Assembly (NCBI GenBank): GCA_902764915.1
Contig: CACWXY010000029.1
Coordinates: 1 to 45,100 of the forward strand
Direction of reading: 5' to 3'
DNA: 45,100 nt
Origin: an uncultured Eubacteriales bacterium
Lineage (GTDB): Bacteria > Bacillota > Clostridia > Christensenellales > Aristaeellaceae
The notes under the pieces are model-generated. The model did no database searches. It was not told the DNA's origin and saw only the letters and a program-made list of their open reading frames with translations. This document shows, piece after piece, positions 1 to 8,431 of this stretch (its first letter is position 1; each line of letters begins with the position of its first letter). The position numbers and the translations under genes are program-made.

Positions 1-22
1 AAGTACTTTTTTCAAAAAACTG

Positions 23-68
23 AAAAAAAACTTTCGGACACTGCTGATTTGCAGCAGCATCTGAAAGT
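23..68 (-). terminator. Rho-independent terminator near the left edge
   Basis: Read on the minus strand, an imperfect hairpin (ACTTTC/GAAAGT outer stem, CTGCTG/CAGCAG inner stem) is followed directly by eight T residues. It lies about 90 bases beyond the ppdK terminator, so it is either a back-up terminator for ppdK or ends a transcript not visible here. No convincing gene lies between the two hairpins. Confidence 0.7.
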
Positions 69-152
69 TTTGGGAACGGGTGTCTATTTTACGCTTACGT
101 TATGACTGCTTCTTCTGTGTCCATTTCATTGATCTTGAAAGTACTCTGGCAG

Positions 153-188
153 TAAAAAAAGTCTGATGGGCAGATTGCCCATCAGACT
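153..188 (-). terminator. ppdK terminator
   Basis: Just after the ppdK stop codon, on the minus strand, a perfect 12-bp stem (AGTCTGATGGGC and its complement, 5-base loop) is followed by a run of T residues. This is a textbook intrinsic terminator. Flanking A residues on the other side make it partly usable in the opposite direction. Confidence 0.9.
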
Positions 189-198
189 GCTTTGTTTT

Positions 199-2832
199 TT
201 ACTTTTCTGCCTCAATTGCAGCCCAGGCAGCAGCCAGACGTGCAATCGGTACACGGAAGGGAGAGCAGCTTACATAGTTCAGACCCACATTGTGGCAGAA
301 CTTGATGGAGCTCGGATCGCCACCGTGCTCGCCGCAGATGCCCAGTTTGATTTCCGGACGGGTCTTGCGGCCCTTTTCGGCAGCCATCTTCACCAGCTGG
401 CCAACGCCGTCCTGATCCAGACGGGCGAAGGGATCGCTTTCGAAGATCTTATTCTCATAATAGGAGCCCAGGAACTTGGCAGCATCATCACGGCTGAAGC
501 CAAAGGTCATCTGGGTAAGGTCGTTGGTGCCGAAGGAGAAGAACTCGGCTTCTTCCGCGATCTCGTCTGCGGTAACAGCGGCACGCGGGATCTCGATCAT
601 GGTGCCGACGTGATAGTCGAGGGTGACACCCTGCTCTTCAAATACCTTCTTGGCAGTCTCAACAACGATGTTCTTGACAAAGGCCAGTTCCTTCTTGGAG
701 CCAACCAGCGGAATCATGATTTCGGGAACAATATCAAAGCCGCATTCGCGCTTGACATTGATCGCAGCCTGCAGAACCGCACGGGTCTGCATTTCAGCGA
801 TTTCAGGATAGGTCACAGCCAGACGGCATCCACGATGACCCATCATGGGGTTCGCTTCATGCAGCGCTGTAATCTTCTGCTTCACTTCTTCCACTGTCAT
901 GTTCAGGTTGTCAGCCAGTTCCTTGATTTCGTCTTCCATATCCAGATGCGGCACAAACTCATGCAGCGGCGGATCCAGATAACGGACGGTCATGGGACGG
1001 CCTTCCAGCACCTTGTACATGGCCTCGAAGTCACCCTGCTGCATCGGCAGGATCTTGGCCAGTGCCTTTTCGCGCTGTTCCTTGGTGTCGGACAGAATCA
1101 TTTCACGCACAGCCGCGATACGGGAAGCTTCGAAGAACATGTGTTCGGTACGGCACAGGCCAATACCTTCGGCCCCGAATTCAACAGCCTTCTTGGCATC
1201 ACGCGGGGTATCCGCATTGGTGCGAACCTTGAGCTTACGAGCGGCGTCCGCCCAGCCCATGAGACGGGCAAAGTCGCCAGAGATGGAAGCATCCACAGTC
1301 GCTACCAGTCCGTCATACACATTGCCGGTAGAACCGTCAACAGAGATCATGTCTCCCTCGTGATAGACCTTGCCGGCGATGGTCACGGTATTGTTGGCTT
1401 CGTCGAACTTCAGATCGCCGCAGCCGACAACAGCAGCACGGCCCATACCGCGGGCAACAACAGCCGCATGGCTGGTCATGCCGCCAAAGGCAGTCAGAAT
1501 TGCCTGGCTGAAATCCATGCCTTCGATATCTTCCGGCGTGGTTTCCTTACGGACCAGGATTACCTTTTCCTTGTTCTTGCCGTGCTCAGCAGCCTTTTCA
1601 GCAGTGAAGTAGATCGCGCCGGCTCCAGCACCGGGAGAAGCAGGCAGACCCTTGGCAATGACATTGGCCTTCTTCAGGGCTTCTGCATCAAAGTTCGGGT
1701 GCAGCAGGCTGTCCAGCTGCTTGGGTTCAACCTTCAGAACTGCTTCGCGCTCGGACAGAACGCCTTCGTCCACCAGGTCAACAGCAATCTTCAGAGCAGC
1801 CGCAGCAGTACGCTTGCCATTGCGGGTCTGGAGCATATAGAGCTTGCCTTCCTCGATGGTGTATTCCATGTCCTGCATATCGCGATAGTGGGCTTCCAGC
1901 TTGCTGGCGATGTCCACGAACTGCTGATATACATCAGGCATTGCATCCTGCAGGGTAGCAATCGGCTGCGGTGTACGGATACCGGCCACCACGTCTTCGC
2001 CCTGAGCATTGAGCAGATACTCGCCATAGAGCTTCTTTTCGCCGGTGGAGGGGTTGCGGGTAAAGGCAACGCCGGTACCGGAGGTTTCACCCATGTTACC
2101 GAAAACCATGGACTGTACATTCACGGCAGTGCCCCAGTCGCCGGGGATGTCGTTCATACGACGATAGTAGATGGCGCGGGGGTTATCCCAGGAACGGAAC
2201 ACGGCCTTGACCGCTTCCATGAGCTGTACACGGGGATCCTGCGGGAATTCCACGCCCTGATGCTTAGCATAGATCTCCTTAAAGCGGACAACGATCTGCT
2301 TGAGATCTTCGGCATCCAGGTCACGGTCGAACTTGACGCCCTTCTTTTCCTTAAACTCATCCAGAACGGCTTCAAACTCGCTCTTCGGGATTTCCATAAC
2401 CACGTCGGAGAACATGGCGATGAAACGGCGATAAGCGTCATAAGCAAACTTCTCGTTATTGGTCTTGGCGGCCAGGCCCTTGACAGAAACGTCGGTCAGG
2501 CCCAGGTTCAGGATGGTATCCATCATGCCAGGCATGGAAGCACGGGCACCGGAACGAACGGAAACCAGGAAAGGATTCTCGTCATCGCCGAACTTCTTGC
2601 CAGCAACCTTTTCGGTCTCGGCCAGCGCGTCATAGATCTGCTTGACAATCTCATCATTGATGGTCTTGCCATCATTGTAATACTGCGTGCAGGCTTCGGT
2701 GGTTACCGTGAAGCCCTGGGGAACCGGCATGCCCAGATTGGTCATTTCGGCCAAGTTGGCACCCTTGCCGCCCAGCAATTCACGCATGTTGGCGTTGCCC
2801 TCTTTAAAGAGGTACACATATTTCTTCGCCAT
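199..2832 (-). CDS. ppdK: Pyruvate, phosphate dikinase
   Basis: Cytoplasmic enzyme that interconverts pyruvate + ATP + Pi and PEP + AMP + PPi. At 877 aa it has the usual length of the family. The N-terminal nucleotide-binding domain carries KGANLAEM near residue 25. The swivelling domain has the phospho-histidine motif GGMTSHAAVVARGMG around residue 455, and the C-terminal PEP/pyruvate barrel includes RTEHMFFE, GTMIEIPRA and GICGEHGGDP. The ATG start has AAGGAGG upstream. The gene is monocistronic, with its own promoter (2920-2948) and terminator. In anaerobes this enzyme works in PPi-linked glycolysis or in gluconeogenesis; a class III fbp is also in this window. A 901-codon open frame on the opposite strand is a shadow of this gene. 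Identification is secure. Confidence 0.98.
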   Translation of the reverse strand: MAKKYVYLFKEGNANMRELLGGKGANLAEMTNLGMPVPQGFTVTTEACTQYYNDGKTINDEIVKQIYDALAETEKVAGKKFGDDENPFLVSVRSGARASMPGMMDTILNLGLTDVSVKGLAAKTNNEKFAYDAYRRFIAMFSDVVMEIPKSEFEAVLDEFKEKKGVKFDRDLDAEDLKQIVVRFKEIYAKHQGVEFPQDPRVQLMEAVKAVFRSWDNPRAIYYRRMNDIPGDWGTAVNVQSMVFGNMGETSGTGVAFTRNPSTGEKKLYGEYLLNAQGEDVVAGIRTPQPIATLQDAMPDVYQQFVDIASKLEAHYRDMQDMEYTIEEGKLYMLQTRNGKRTAAAALKIAVDLVDEGVLSEREAVLKVEPKQLDSLLHPNFDAEALKKANVIAKGLPASPGAGAGAIYFTAEKAAEHGKNKEKVILVRKETTPEDIEGMDFSQAILTAFGGMTSHAAVVARGMGRAAVVGCGDLKFDEANNTVTIAGKVYHEGDMISVDGSTGNVYDGLVATVDASISGDFARLMGWADAARKLKVRTNADTPRDAKKAVEFGAEGIGLCRTEHMFFEASRIAAVREMILSDTKEQREKALAKILPMQQGDFEAMYKVLEGRPMTVRYLDPPLHEFVPHLDMEDEIKELADNLNMTVEEVKQKITALHEANPMMGHRGCRLAVTYPEIAEMQTRAVLQAAINVKRECGFDIVPEIMIPLVGSKKELAFVKNIVVETAKKVFEEQGVTLDYHVGTMIEIPRAAVTADEIAEEAEFFSFGTNDLTQMTFGFSRDDAAKFLGSYYENKIFESDPFARLDQDGVGQLVKMAAEKGRKTRPEIKLGICGEHGGDPSSIKFCHNVGLNYVSCSPFRVPIARLAAAWAAIEAEK

Positions 2833-2919
2833 GGGAATCGTCCTCCTTACTTACTCGTCCCCCGCTTTTGACGGTGACAGGGAGCACCACACTGTATGGT
2901 ACCCTTTGAAATCCACTGA

Positions 2920-2948
2920 ATTATACATGTTCGTCTATCCTTTGGCAA
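2920..2948 (-). promoter_or_regulatory. ppdK promoter
   Basis: Minus-strand TTGCCA (2948-2943), 17-base spacer, TATAAT (2925-2920). Transcription should begin near 2913, leaving a leader of about 80 bases before the ppdK ATG. No further structure stands out in the leader. Confidence 0.75.
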
Positions 2949-3058
2949 GCGGATTTCCCAATACAAACCGTTTCCCCGAGGATTTTCACTGATCGGAAAC
3001 GAAAAAATCGAAAAGAAGGCCCCTGTCTGTTCTTCCCGCTGCCATCATGCAGTATGCC

Positions 3059-3478
3059 TCAGAAATCCTCCCACCCATACTGAGACGGTGCCGCGCCTAC
3101 TGCTTTCATCACATGGTCACCCTCACACGGCTCTTCCCGCACTTTCAGAACAGAGCATTGGAATCGCCAGTCATCACCAAAATCAAACACATACACAAAT
3201 TTCTGGCCTTTCATGAAGTGCATGCTGTCGAGAACAAAGTGATCCGCAGTCCGGCCCCGATTGTATCCGCTGGTACTACCCACCATACCAGGAACAGCAA
3301 TTTCCGTTTTGCTATCATACGCCTTGTTGGACATGAAGAAACTGCTCATATGGTCATTGTCAAATTTAAAAGCTCTCAGAATCACATCTGCCAGATCCTT
3401 CATGGTTGCATTGCCATTCATCTGAATATGACGGTAACATCCCGGCATGACCTTGACACTAAAAACATAGCTGTTCAT
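3059..3478 (-). CDS. Plasmid pRiA4b ORF-3-like protein
   Basis: A 139-aa protein resembling the pRiA4b ORF-3 family (also described as IS1096 passenger TnpR-like). This small fold occurs widely in bacteria and its function is not established. Typical elements are the N-terminal YVFSVKVMPGCYRHIQM strand, the DLADVILRAFKFDNDH helix and the C-terminal KFVYVFDFGDDWRFQC segment. The open frame extends upstream into the rnfB end, but the ATG at 3478 is chosen because AAGGAAG lies 5 bases before it and the family homology starts there. It sits between the rnfB hairpin and the ppdK promoter. No transposase or inverted repeats flank it, so there is no local sign of mobility. Family assignment is likely; function is unknown. 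Confidence 0.8.
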   Translation of the reverse strand: MNSYVFSVKVMPGCYRHIQMNGNATMKDLADVILRAFKFDNDHMSSFFMSNKAYDSKTEIAVPGMVGSTSGYNRGRTADHFVLDSMHFMKGQKFVYVFDFGDDWRFQCSVLKVREEPCEGDHVMKAVGAAPSQYGWEDF

Positions 3479-3520
3479 ACTGTCTTCCTTTCCGCCGTAT
3501 TCCATGCCTGCTTTATTTTC

Positions 3521-3555
3521 AAGAGAGGGCCTGTGCAACACACAGGCCCTCTCTT
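3521..3555 (-). terminator. Hairpin ending the rnf operon
   Basis: A perfect 15-bp inverted repeat (AAGAGAGGGCCTGTG, 5-base loop) overlaps the last base of the rnfB stop codon. The tail on the minus strand is only GAAAATAAAG, not a T run, so termination may be partial. The hairpin could then serve as an attenuator or as 3' protection ahead of the downstream gene. Confidence 0.65.
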
Positions 3556-4721
3556 TATTCTTTCTTATCCGTTTCCGACTTTGCTGCCGCTTCCTTGGCC
3601 GCTTTGGCGGCCTGCGCAGCAGCGACCCTTGCCTGCTGTTCAGGAGTGAGTTCACGCTTGAGAGCCGGCTTCCCATCTGTTCCGACTGCCTTCGGCGCAG
3701 GCGTTGCGACTTCCAGTGCAGCCTGCGGGTCGCGCGGACGGTTCCGTTCGCGAATCGTAATGCACTTCTTCGGGCACTTCTCAGCACAGACGCCACAGCC
3801 GGTACATGCTTCGTTGACACGATGCTTCTGTCTGGGTTCGCCCTGGATGGCACCAAACTGGCAGTTCCGTTTGCACATGCCGCATCCGATGCAAGCGTCA
3901 CGGTCAATGACTGCTACCTTACGCTCATCAAACAGTGCCTGCATGGCTTCCGTGGGACAGGCTTCCGCACACATCATGCACTGACGGCACTTGGCATAGT
4001 CGATCTTCGGCAGATTGTTGACCATGGATATGGCACCGAATTTGCACGCTTTGAGACACTTCTGACAGCCGATACAGCCGGTCTGGCAGTTTGCTGAAAC
4101 CATTTTCCCCAGTCCTGGATTATGGCATGCCACATCCACCTTCTGCTTGGCAGGCCGCAGTTCCATGACCCCTTTGGGACAGGCTGCAACGCACTTGCCG
4201 CACATCTGACACTTGTCTTCGTCGACAACTGCTATATGCCGGCTTTCGTCTATATGAATCGCGCCGAAAGGACAGGCGCGTACACAGGTACCCAGCCCCA
4301 TGCAGGCAAACTTACAGGACTTGTAGCCATCTGAGACCTGCGAAGCTGCCACACAGTCACGTATGCCCTGATACGCAAACCGTGCCTTACAGTTGTCTGT
4401 GCCGCCCTGACAGACGACACGGGCAACCATGCGCTCCGTTTCTTCAGCTTCCACGCCCATGATCGCTGCAATTTTCTTGGCAACTTCGCTGCCGCCGACA
4501 GGGCACGCATTCACAGGCGCTTTTCCGGCAGAAATCGCATCCGCACAACCATCACAGCCGGGATACCCGCATCCGCCGCAATTGGCCCCGGGTAGAGATG
4601 CACGCACTGCTTCACGGCGTTCGTCCGTGGGGACAGCAAAGATTTTCGCTGTGAACGTCAGCAGTGCACCAAAAACAGCACCCATGGCGCCGAGGATCAC
4701 AACAGCCCATACAATATTCAT
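3555..4721 (-). CDS. rnfB: Rnf complex subunit B (multi-cluster ferredoxin)
   Basis: RnfB accepts electrons from reduced ferredoxin and feeds the membrane Rnf ion pump (ferredoxin:NAD oxidoreductase). At 388 aa it is the long clostridial type. An N-terminal membrane anchor (residues 1-27) is followed by the Fe-S domain with CGGCGYPGCDGC and CPVGG. Six ferredoxin-like Cys groups follow, including CQMCGKCVAACP, CIGCQKCLKAC, CRQCMMCAEACP, CIGCGMCKRNC and CTGCGVCAEKCP. The last 55 residues are a low-complexity Ala/Lys/Glu tail. It is the final gene of the rnfCDEAB operon, 14 bases after rnfA. Assignment is secure; the electron donor is inferred from the family. Confidence 0.96.
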   Translation of the reverse strand: MNIVWAVVILGAMGAVFGALLTFTAKIFAVPTDERREAVRASLPGANCGGCGYPGCDGCADAISAGKAPVNACPVGGSEVAKKIAAIMGVEAEETERMVARVVCQGGTDNCKARFAYQGIRDCVAASQVSDGYKSCKFACMGLGTCVRACPFGAIHIDESRHIAVVDEDKCQMCGKCVAACPKGVMELRPAKQKVDVACHNPGLGKMVSANCQTGCIGCQKCLKACKFGAISMVNNLPKIDYAKCRQCMMCAEACPTEAMQALFDERKVAVIDRDACIGCGMCKRNCQFGAIQGEPRQKHRVNEACTGCGVCAEKCPKKCITIRERNRPRDPQAALEVATPAPKAVGTDGKPALKRELTPEQQARVAAAQAAKAAKEAAAKSETDKKE

Positions 4722-4735
4722 TCGCTATATCCCCC

Positions 4736-5311
4736 TCAGATGAGTCCGCCAAAGCCCATGAAGGAGATGGCCATCAGGCCCGCTGTTATCAGCGCACCGG
4801 GGAAGCCGTTCATCCACTTGGGCATATTGGACAGTTCAAGCCGCTCACGGATGGCGGCGAGAAGAAGCAGGGACAGGGTAAAGCCCGGTGCGGAACAGAA
4901 TCCGCAGAAGGTGCTCTCCAGAAGATTCCAGCCGTCCGTTATATTGTTCAGCGCCACTGCCAGCACCACACAGTTGGTGGTAATCAAAGGAAGATAGACG
5001 CCCAATGCCTGATACAGAGAGAAGGACAGTTTTTTCAGCGCATTTTCCACAACCTGCACCAGAACGGCAATCACCAGAATAAATGCAATTGTCTGCATAT
5101 ATTCCAGATGGAAGGGAACGAGAAGATAGTACTGTACAAACCAGGTGATAAACGAAGCCAGTGTAATAACAAAGGTAACAGCCATGCCCATGCCCAGCGC
5201 AGTGTCAAATTTCTTGCTCACGCCCAGGAAAGGACATATGCCAAAGAACTGGCACATGACATAGTTGTTGACCAGAAGATATCCGATCAGCATACTCAGA
5301 TAGACATTCAT
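4736..5311 (-). CDS. rnfA: Rnf complex subunit A
   Basis: Integral membrane subunit of 191 aa with six hydrophobic segments, part of the ion-conducting core of Rnf. The family hallmark NNYVMCQFFGICPFLGVS is at residues 15-32 and LPLITTNCVVLAVALNN sits in the second repeat. The conserved Cys in each inverted half is thought to bind the intramembrane Fe-S cluster together with RnfE. It overlaps the end of rnfE by four bases (ATGA), which implies translational coupling. Confidence 0.96.
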   Translation of the reverse strand: MNVYLSMLIGYLLVNNYVMCQFFGICPFLGVSKKFDTALGMGMAVTFVITLASFITWFVQYYLLVPFHLEYMQTIAFILVIAVLVQVVENALKKLSFSLYQALGVYLPLITTNCVVLAVALNNITDGWNLLESTFCGFCSAPGFTLSLLLLAAIRERLELSNMPKWMNGFPGALITAGLMAISFMGFGGLI

Positions 5312-5943
5312 GCGTGTGCCTCCTTTGCCTTGCGCTTATGATCCATGGAGGTCTTCAGAGCATTGACTGCTGCCAGAAGCAGCCCCAGGGTAATAAAACC
5401 GCCAGCGACCTGGTTCATGATGGCCATGGGCTGATAGGATGCCGGCATAATCTGGAAGCCGAAAATGGCGCCGGAACCAAACAGTTCACGGATACAGGCC
5501 AAGAAAGTAATGGCACAGGTAAAGCCCAGACCCATGCCCAGGCCATCCCCCAGGGATGCCAGAGGCGGGTTCTTCGCCGCATAGGATTCCGCACGTGCAA
5601 AGATAATGCAGTTCACCACAATCAGAGGAATATAGGTGCCCAGTGCGCTGCGAAGGTCCGGAAGAAAAGCCTGCATCATCAGGTCAATCATCGTTACGAA
5701 AGAAGCGATAACAATGATATAGGCAGGAATGCGCACCTTGTCCGGGATAATATTGCGCAGAGCAGAGATAAACAGGTTGGAGAACATCAGGACGAAAGTT
5801 GTGGCAAGACCCATACCCACCCCGTTAATGGCTGCTGTGGTAATACCCAGGGTTGGACACATGCCCAGCATCAGCACGAAGGTGGGGTTCTCATTCCACA
5901 GACCATTGAGAAAAGCACTGAAGAATGTCGGTTTCTTAGCCAT
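5308..5943 (-). CDS. rnfE: Rnf complex subunit E
   Basis: A 211-aa polytopic membrane protein, paralogous to RnfA and its partner in the membrane core. NPTFVLMLGMCPTLGITTAA (residues 19-38) and IPLIVVNCIIFARAESYA are the two half-repeat signatures, each with the conserved Cys. It starts 8 bases inside the end of rnfD. In most rnf operons rnfG would lie between rnfD and rnfE, and here there is no room for it. Confidence 0.95.
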   Translation of the reverse strand: MAKKPTFFSAFLNGLWNENPTFVLMLGMCPTLGITTAAINGVGMGLATTFVLMFSNLFISALRNIIPDKVRIPAYIIVIASFVTMIDLMMQAFLPDLRSALGTYIPLIVVNCIIFARAESYAAKNPPLASLGDGLGMGLGFTCAITFLACIRELFGSGAIFGFQIMPASYQPMAIMNQVAGGFITLGLLLAAVNALKTSMDHKRKAKEAHA

Positions 5944-6871
5944 GCTTTTTCACCTCCCCGAAGAACTTGGGTTCGGTAAACCGGTCGATGACCGGGGTAA
6001 GCACATTCATGAACAGAATGGCGAAGGAGCAGCCTTCGGGATAGTTCGCAAAAGCACGGATGACAAACACCAGCAGGCCGCAGCCCACGCCCATGATCAC
6101 ACGTCCCAGATTGGATACCGGGCTTGTCACATAGTCGGTTGCCATGAAGAAAGCGCCAAGAAGAAGACCGCCGGAGAGCACTTCCGCGAGCGCTACGTAA
6201 GCCCCGTCCCGAAGCAGATAGCAGACAAAGGTCGTAAGAATCATGCAGACCGGAATCTTCCAGTCAATGATCCCGCGCACAATCAGATATACGCCGCCCA
6301 GAAGAATAGCAAGCTTGCATGTTTCTCCAAGAACACCGGGAATATTGCCCAGGAACAGATCCATCAGCTTGACATCTCCGCCGCCGGCCAGCACACTGAG
6401 CGGAGTCGCACCGGACACACCGTCCAGCATGGTGCGGGGAGCAGGATACGAACCCATAATGGATCCCCAGGAGACAAACAGCACAGCACGTGCAGAGAGC
6501 GCCGGATTCAGGAAATTGCTTCCTACGCCTCCGAAGCACTGCTTCACCAGTAGAATCGCAATCACGCCGCCTACCGCTGGCATCCAGACAGGTGCATTCG
6601 CCGGAATGTTATAGGCCAGAAGCAGGCCGGTCACGACCGCACTGAAATCTCCCACCGTTACCTTCCGTCCAGTCAGACGCTGATAGAGATACTCTGTCAG
6701 AACGCAGGTCAGGACAGAGACCGCAATAAGTTTCAGCGCATCCACGCCAAAGAGAACCACAGAGGCAATCCCTGCCGGCAGAAGTGCCAGGCAAACCTCC
6801 ATCATGATCCGCTGCGTGGAAATACTGTCACGCAAGTGCGGTGAGGAGGTGACCACCAATCGTTTCTGCAT
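5936..6871 (-). CDS. rnfD: Rnf complex subunit D
   Basis: A 311-aa membrane subunit with about eight to ten hydrophobic segments, related to NqrB. It carries a flavin covalently bound to Thr in the motif DGVSGATPLS; that Thr is residue 156 here. Other family features are the N-terminal SPHLRDSISTQRIMMEV and GGVGSNFLNPALSARA. It lies 3 bases after rnfC with GGAGG before its ATG. RnfD normally passes electrons to RnfG, which is absent from the cluster. Confidence 0.96.
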   Translation of the reverse strand: MQKRLVVTSSPHLRDSISTQRIMMEVCLALLPAGIASVVLFGVDALKLIAVSVLTCVLTEYLYQRLTGRKVTVGDFSAVVTGLLLAYNIPANAPVWMPAVGGVIAILLVKQCFGGVGSNFLNPALSARAVLFVSWGSIMGSYPAPRTMLDGVSGATPLSVLAGGGDVKLMDLFLGNIPGVLGETCKLAILLGGVYLIVRGIIDWKIPVCMILTTFVCYLLRDGAYVALAEVLSGGLLLGAFFMATDYVTSPVSNLGRVIMGVGCGLLVFVIRAFANYPEGCSFAILFMNVLTPVIDRFTEPKFFGEVKKHG

Positions 6872-6874
6872 CTG

Positions 6875-8266
6875 TTATGCCTCCTTCTTTTCTGCAGTGG
6901 CTTTGGCTTCCATGGCCGCCTTTTCAGCGGCTTCCCGTGCCTGTGCCGCTTTTCTGCGGGCTGTGATAACTTTCTTTCCGGTGCGGAACGACTGCGTCAG
7001 CATACGCTTGGCGGGGCAAACAAACGTGCATGCACCGCACTCAATGCAGTTCATGACACCATGCTTTTCTGCATCCTCATAGCGCTCGTGCCGGATGCAG
7101 GCATCCATCATATACGGAGGAAGCTTCATGGGGCATGCTCTAGTGCATCGTCCACAGCGGATACAGGCACTCTCTTCCGGTTCCAGAGATGCCTCACCCA
7201 GAGCCAGAATGCCGCTGGAGCCCTTTGTGATTGGGATTTCCAGATCATTAATGGCCATACCCATCATCGGGCCGCCGCTGATAATTTTCTTCACACCGGC
7301 CTGCAGACCGCCGCAGGCATCCAGAAGCAGGGAAATCGGAGTGCCGATACGCACACGATAATTTCCCGGGTTATTGACCATGCCACCTACGGTCGTGATT
7401 CTCTCCACCAGAGGCTTTCCCTCACGTACGGCCTGCTCAATCGCAAATACAGTGCCCACATTAAGCACAACACAGCCCACATCCAGGGGCAGACCGCCGT
7501 TAGGCACTTCCCTGCGGGTCAATGCATATACCAGCTGTTTTTCCCCGCCCTGCGGATAGCGTACCGGCAGTTCGCGGACTTCAATCCCATCGGTGCCGCG
7601 GCATGCTTCCTGCAGTGCGGTTACGGCATCATGCTTGTTGGCCTCCACGCCAATGATGGCTTCACGGATGCCAAGTGCTGTCATAACAATATGCACGCCA
7701 TCCACGATCAGGCCGGGGCTTTCGAGCATCAGCCGATGATCCGCAGTCAGGAACGGCTCGCACTCGGCACCATTGATAATCAGCTTTTCCACCGTTTTCC
7801 CGGCACCGGGCGTCAGTTTCACTGCTGTGGGGAACGTCGCTCCACCCATGCCTACAATACCGCTTTCCCGCACCAGGTTCTGAAGCTCCTGTGCCGTAAG
7901 CGTTTCCGGATGCTCCGAAGGATGCAGTTCCACCCATTCATCCAGGAAATCATTGTCTATGACAATCGAAGTGACCACGACACCGCTGGCCAGTGTGCAC
8001 GGCCGGATCTCATCCACAGTGCCTGACACCGAAGAATGCACCGGTGCTGACACAAAGCCGCCAGGCTCGGCAATTACCTGACCGATACGGACATGATCCC
8101 CCTTCTTGACGATCACCTTGGCAGGCGCCCCGATATGCTGGGAGACCGGAATGGTGACTCGTGCAGGCGCTGGCATATTGACGATGGCGTTTCCACTGTT
8201 AACAGCCTTTCCATTGACGCCTTCCTTGGGATGAATTCCACCCGGAAAAAGATGCGAACGAAACAC
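6875..8266 (-). CDS. rnfC: Rnf complex subunit C (NADH dehydrogenase-like)
   Basis: Peripheral subunit that binds NADH and FMN and hands electrons to or from NAD. Features in order are FPGGIHPKEG near the N terminus, the flavin/NAD region GIVGMGGATFPTAVK and INGAECEPFLTADHR, a SLBB-like region, and two [4Fe-4S] motifs, CIRCGRCTRACP and CIECGACTFVCP. A charged Ala/Lys/Glu tail follows. A GTG at 8266 is preferred as the start because GGAAGGGGGA precedes it at good spacing; the in-frame ATG at 8311 has no Shine-Dalgarno and would add 15 residues. It is the first gene of the rnf operon, with a promoter near 8370. Confidence 0.95.
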   Translation of the reverse strand: MFRSHLFPGGIHPKEGVNGKAVNSGNAIVNMPAPARVTIPVSQHIGAPAKVIVKKGDHVRIGQVIAEPGGFVSAPVHSSVSGTVDEIRPCTLASGVVVTSIVIDNDFLDEWVELHPSEHPETLTAQELQNLVRESGIVGMGGATFPTAVKLTPGAGKTVEKLIINGAECEPFLTADHRLMLESPGLIVDGVHIVMTALGIREAIIGVEANKHDAVTALQEACRGTDGIEVRELPVRYPQGGEKQLVYALTRREVPNGGLPLDVGCVVLNVGTVFAIEQAVREGKPLVERITTVGGMVNNPGNYRVRIGTPISLLLDACGGLQAGVKKIISGGPMMGMAINDLEIPITKGSSGILALGEASLEPEESACIRCGRCTRACPMKLPPYMMDACIRHERYEDAEKHGVMNCIECGACTFVCPAKRMLTQSFRTGKKVITARRKAAQAREAAEKAAMEAKATAEKKEA

Positions 8267-8366
8267 GCAGAGTGTTCCCCCTTCCTTGCGCAGCCAGAAA
8301 TGTTGCTGCATTCAACTATCCATTCATGGTTTCAAAGCACATAACTAAGTCGATGTCTTCCCGTCC

Positions 8367-8375
8367 ATTGTATCA
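8367..8375 (-). promoter_or_regulatory. Likely rnf operon promoter (extended -10)
   Basis: Minus-strand TGA-TACAAT (8375-8367) fits an extended -10 element. No good -35 lies 16-18 bases upstream, which suits an extended -10 promoter or one needing an activator. It lies in the only gap between recN and rnfC. Confidence 0.45.
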
Positions 8376-8431
8376 TAGAAAACGGGGAAACCATAGTATT
8401 TCTGTCGAACTTTTTTGCAAGCCTGTGACCT

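Noticed and set aside
69..150. Short frame ending in EMDTEEAVIT on the - strand
   Set aside because: It follows a strong terminator, has no start with a ribosome site and is under 20 residues.
166..2871. 901-codon open frame on the + strand
   Set aside because: It lies wholly antisense to the complete ppdK gene, has no recognisable domains and no proper start site. It is a codon-bias shadow.
3059..3478. Mobile element, because of the IS1096/pRiA4b-like protein
   Set aside because: No transposase, terminal inverted repeats or target duplications are found. The family is common outside mobile elements.
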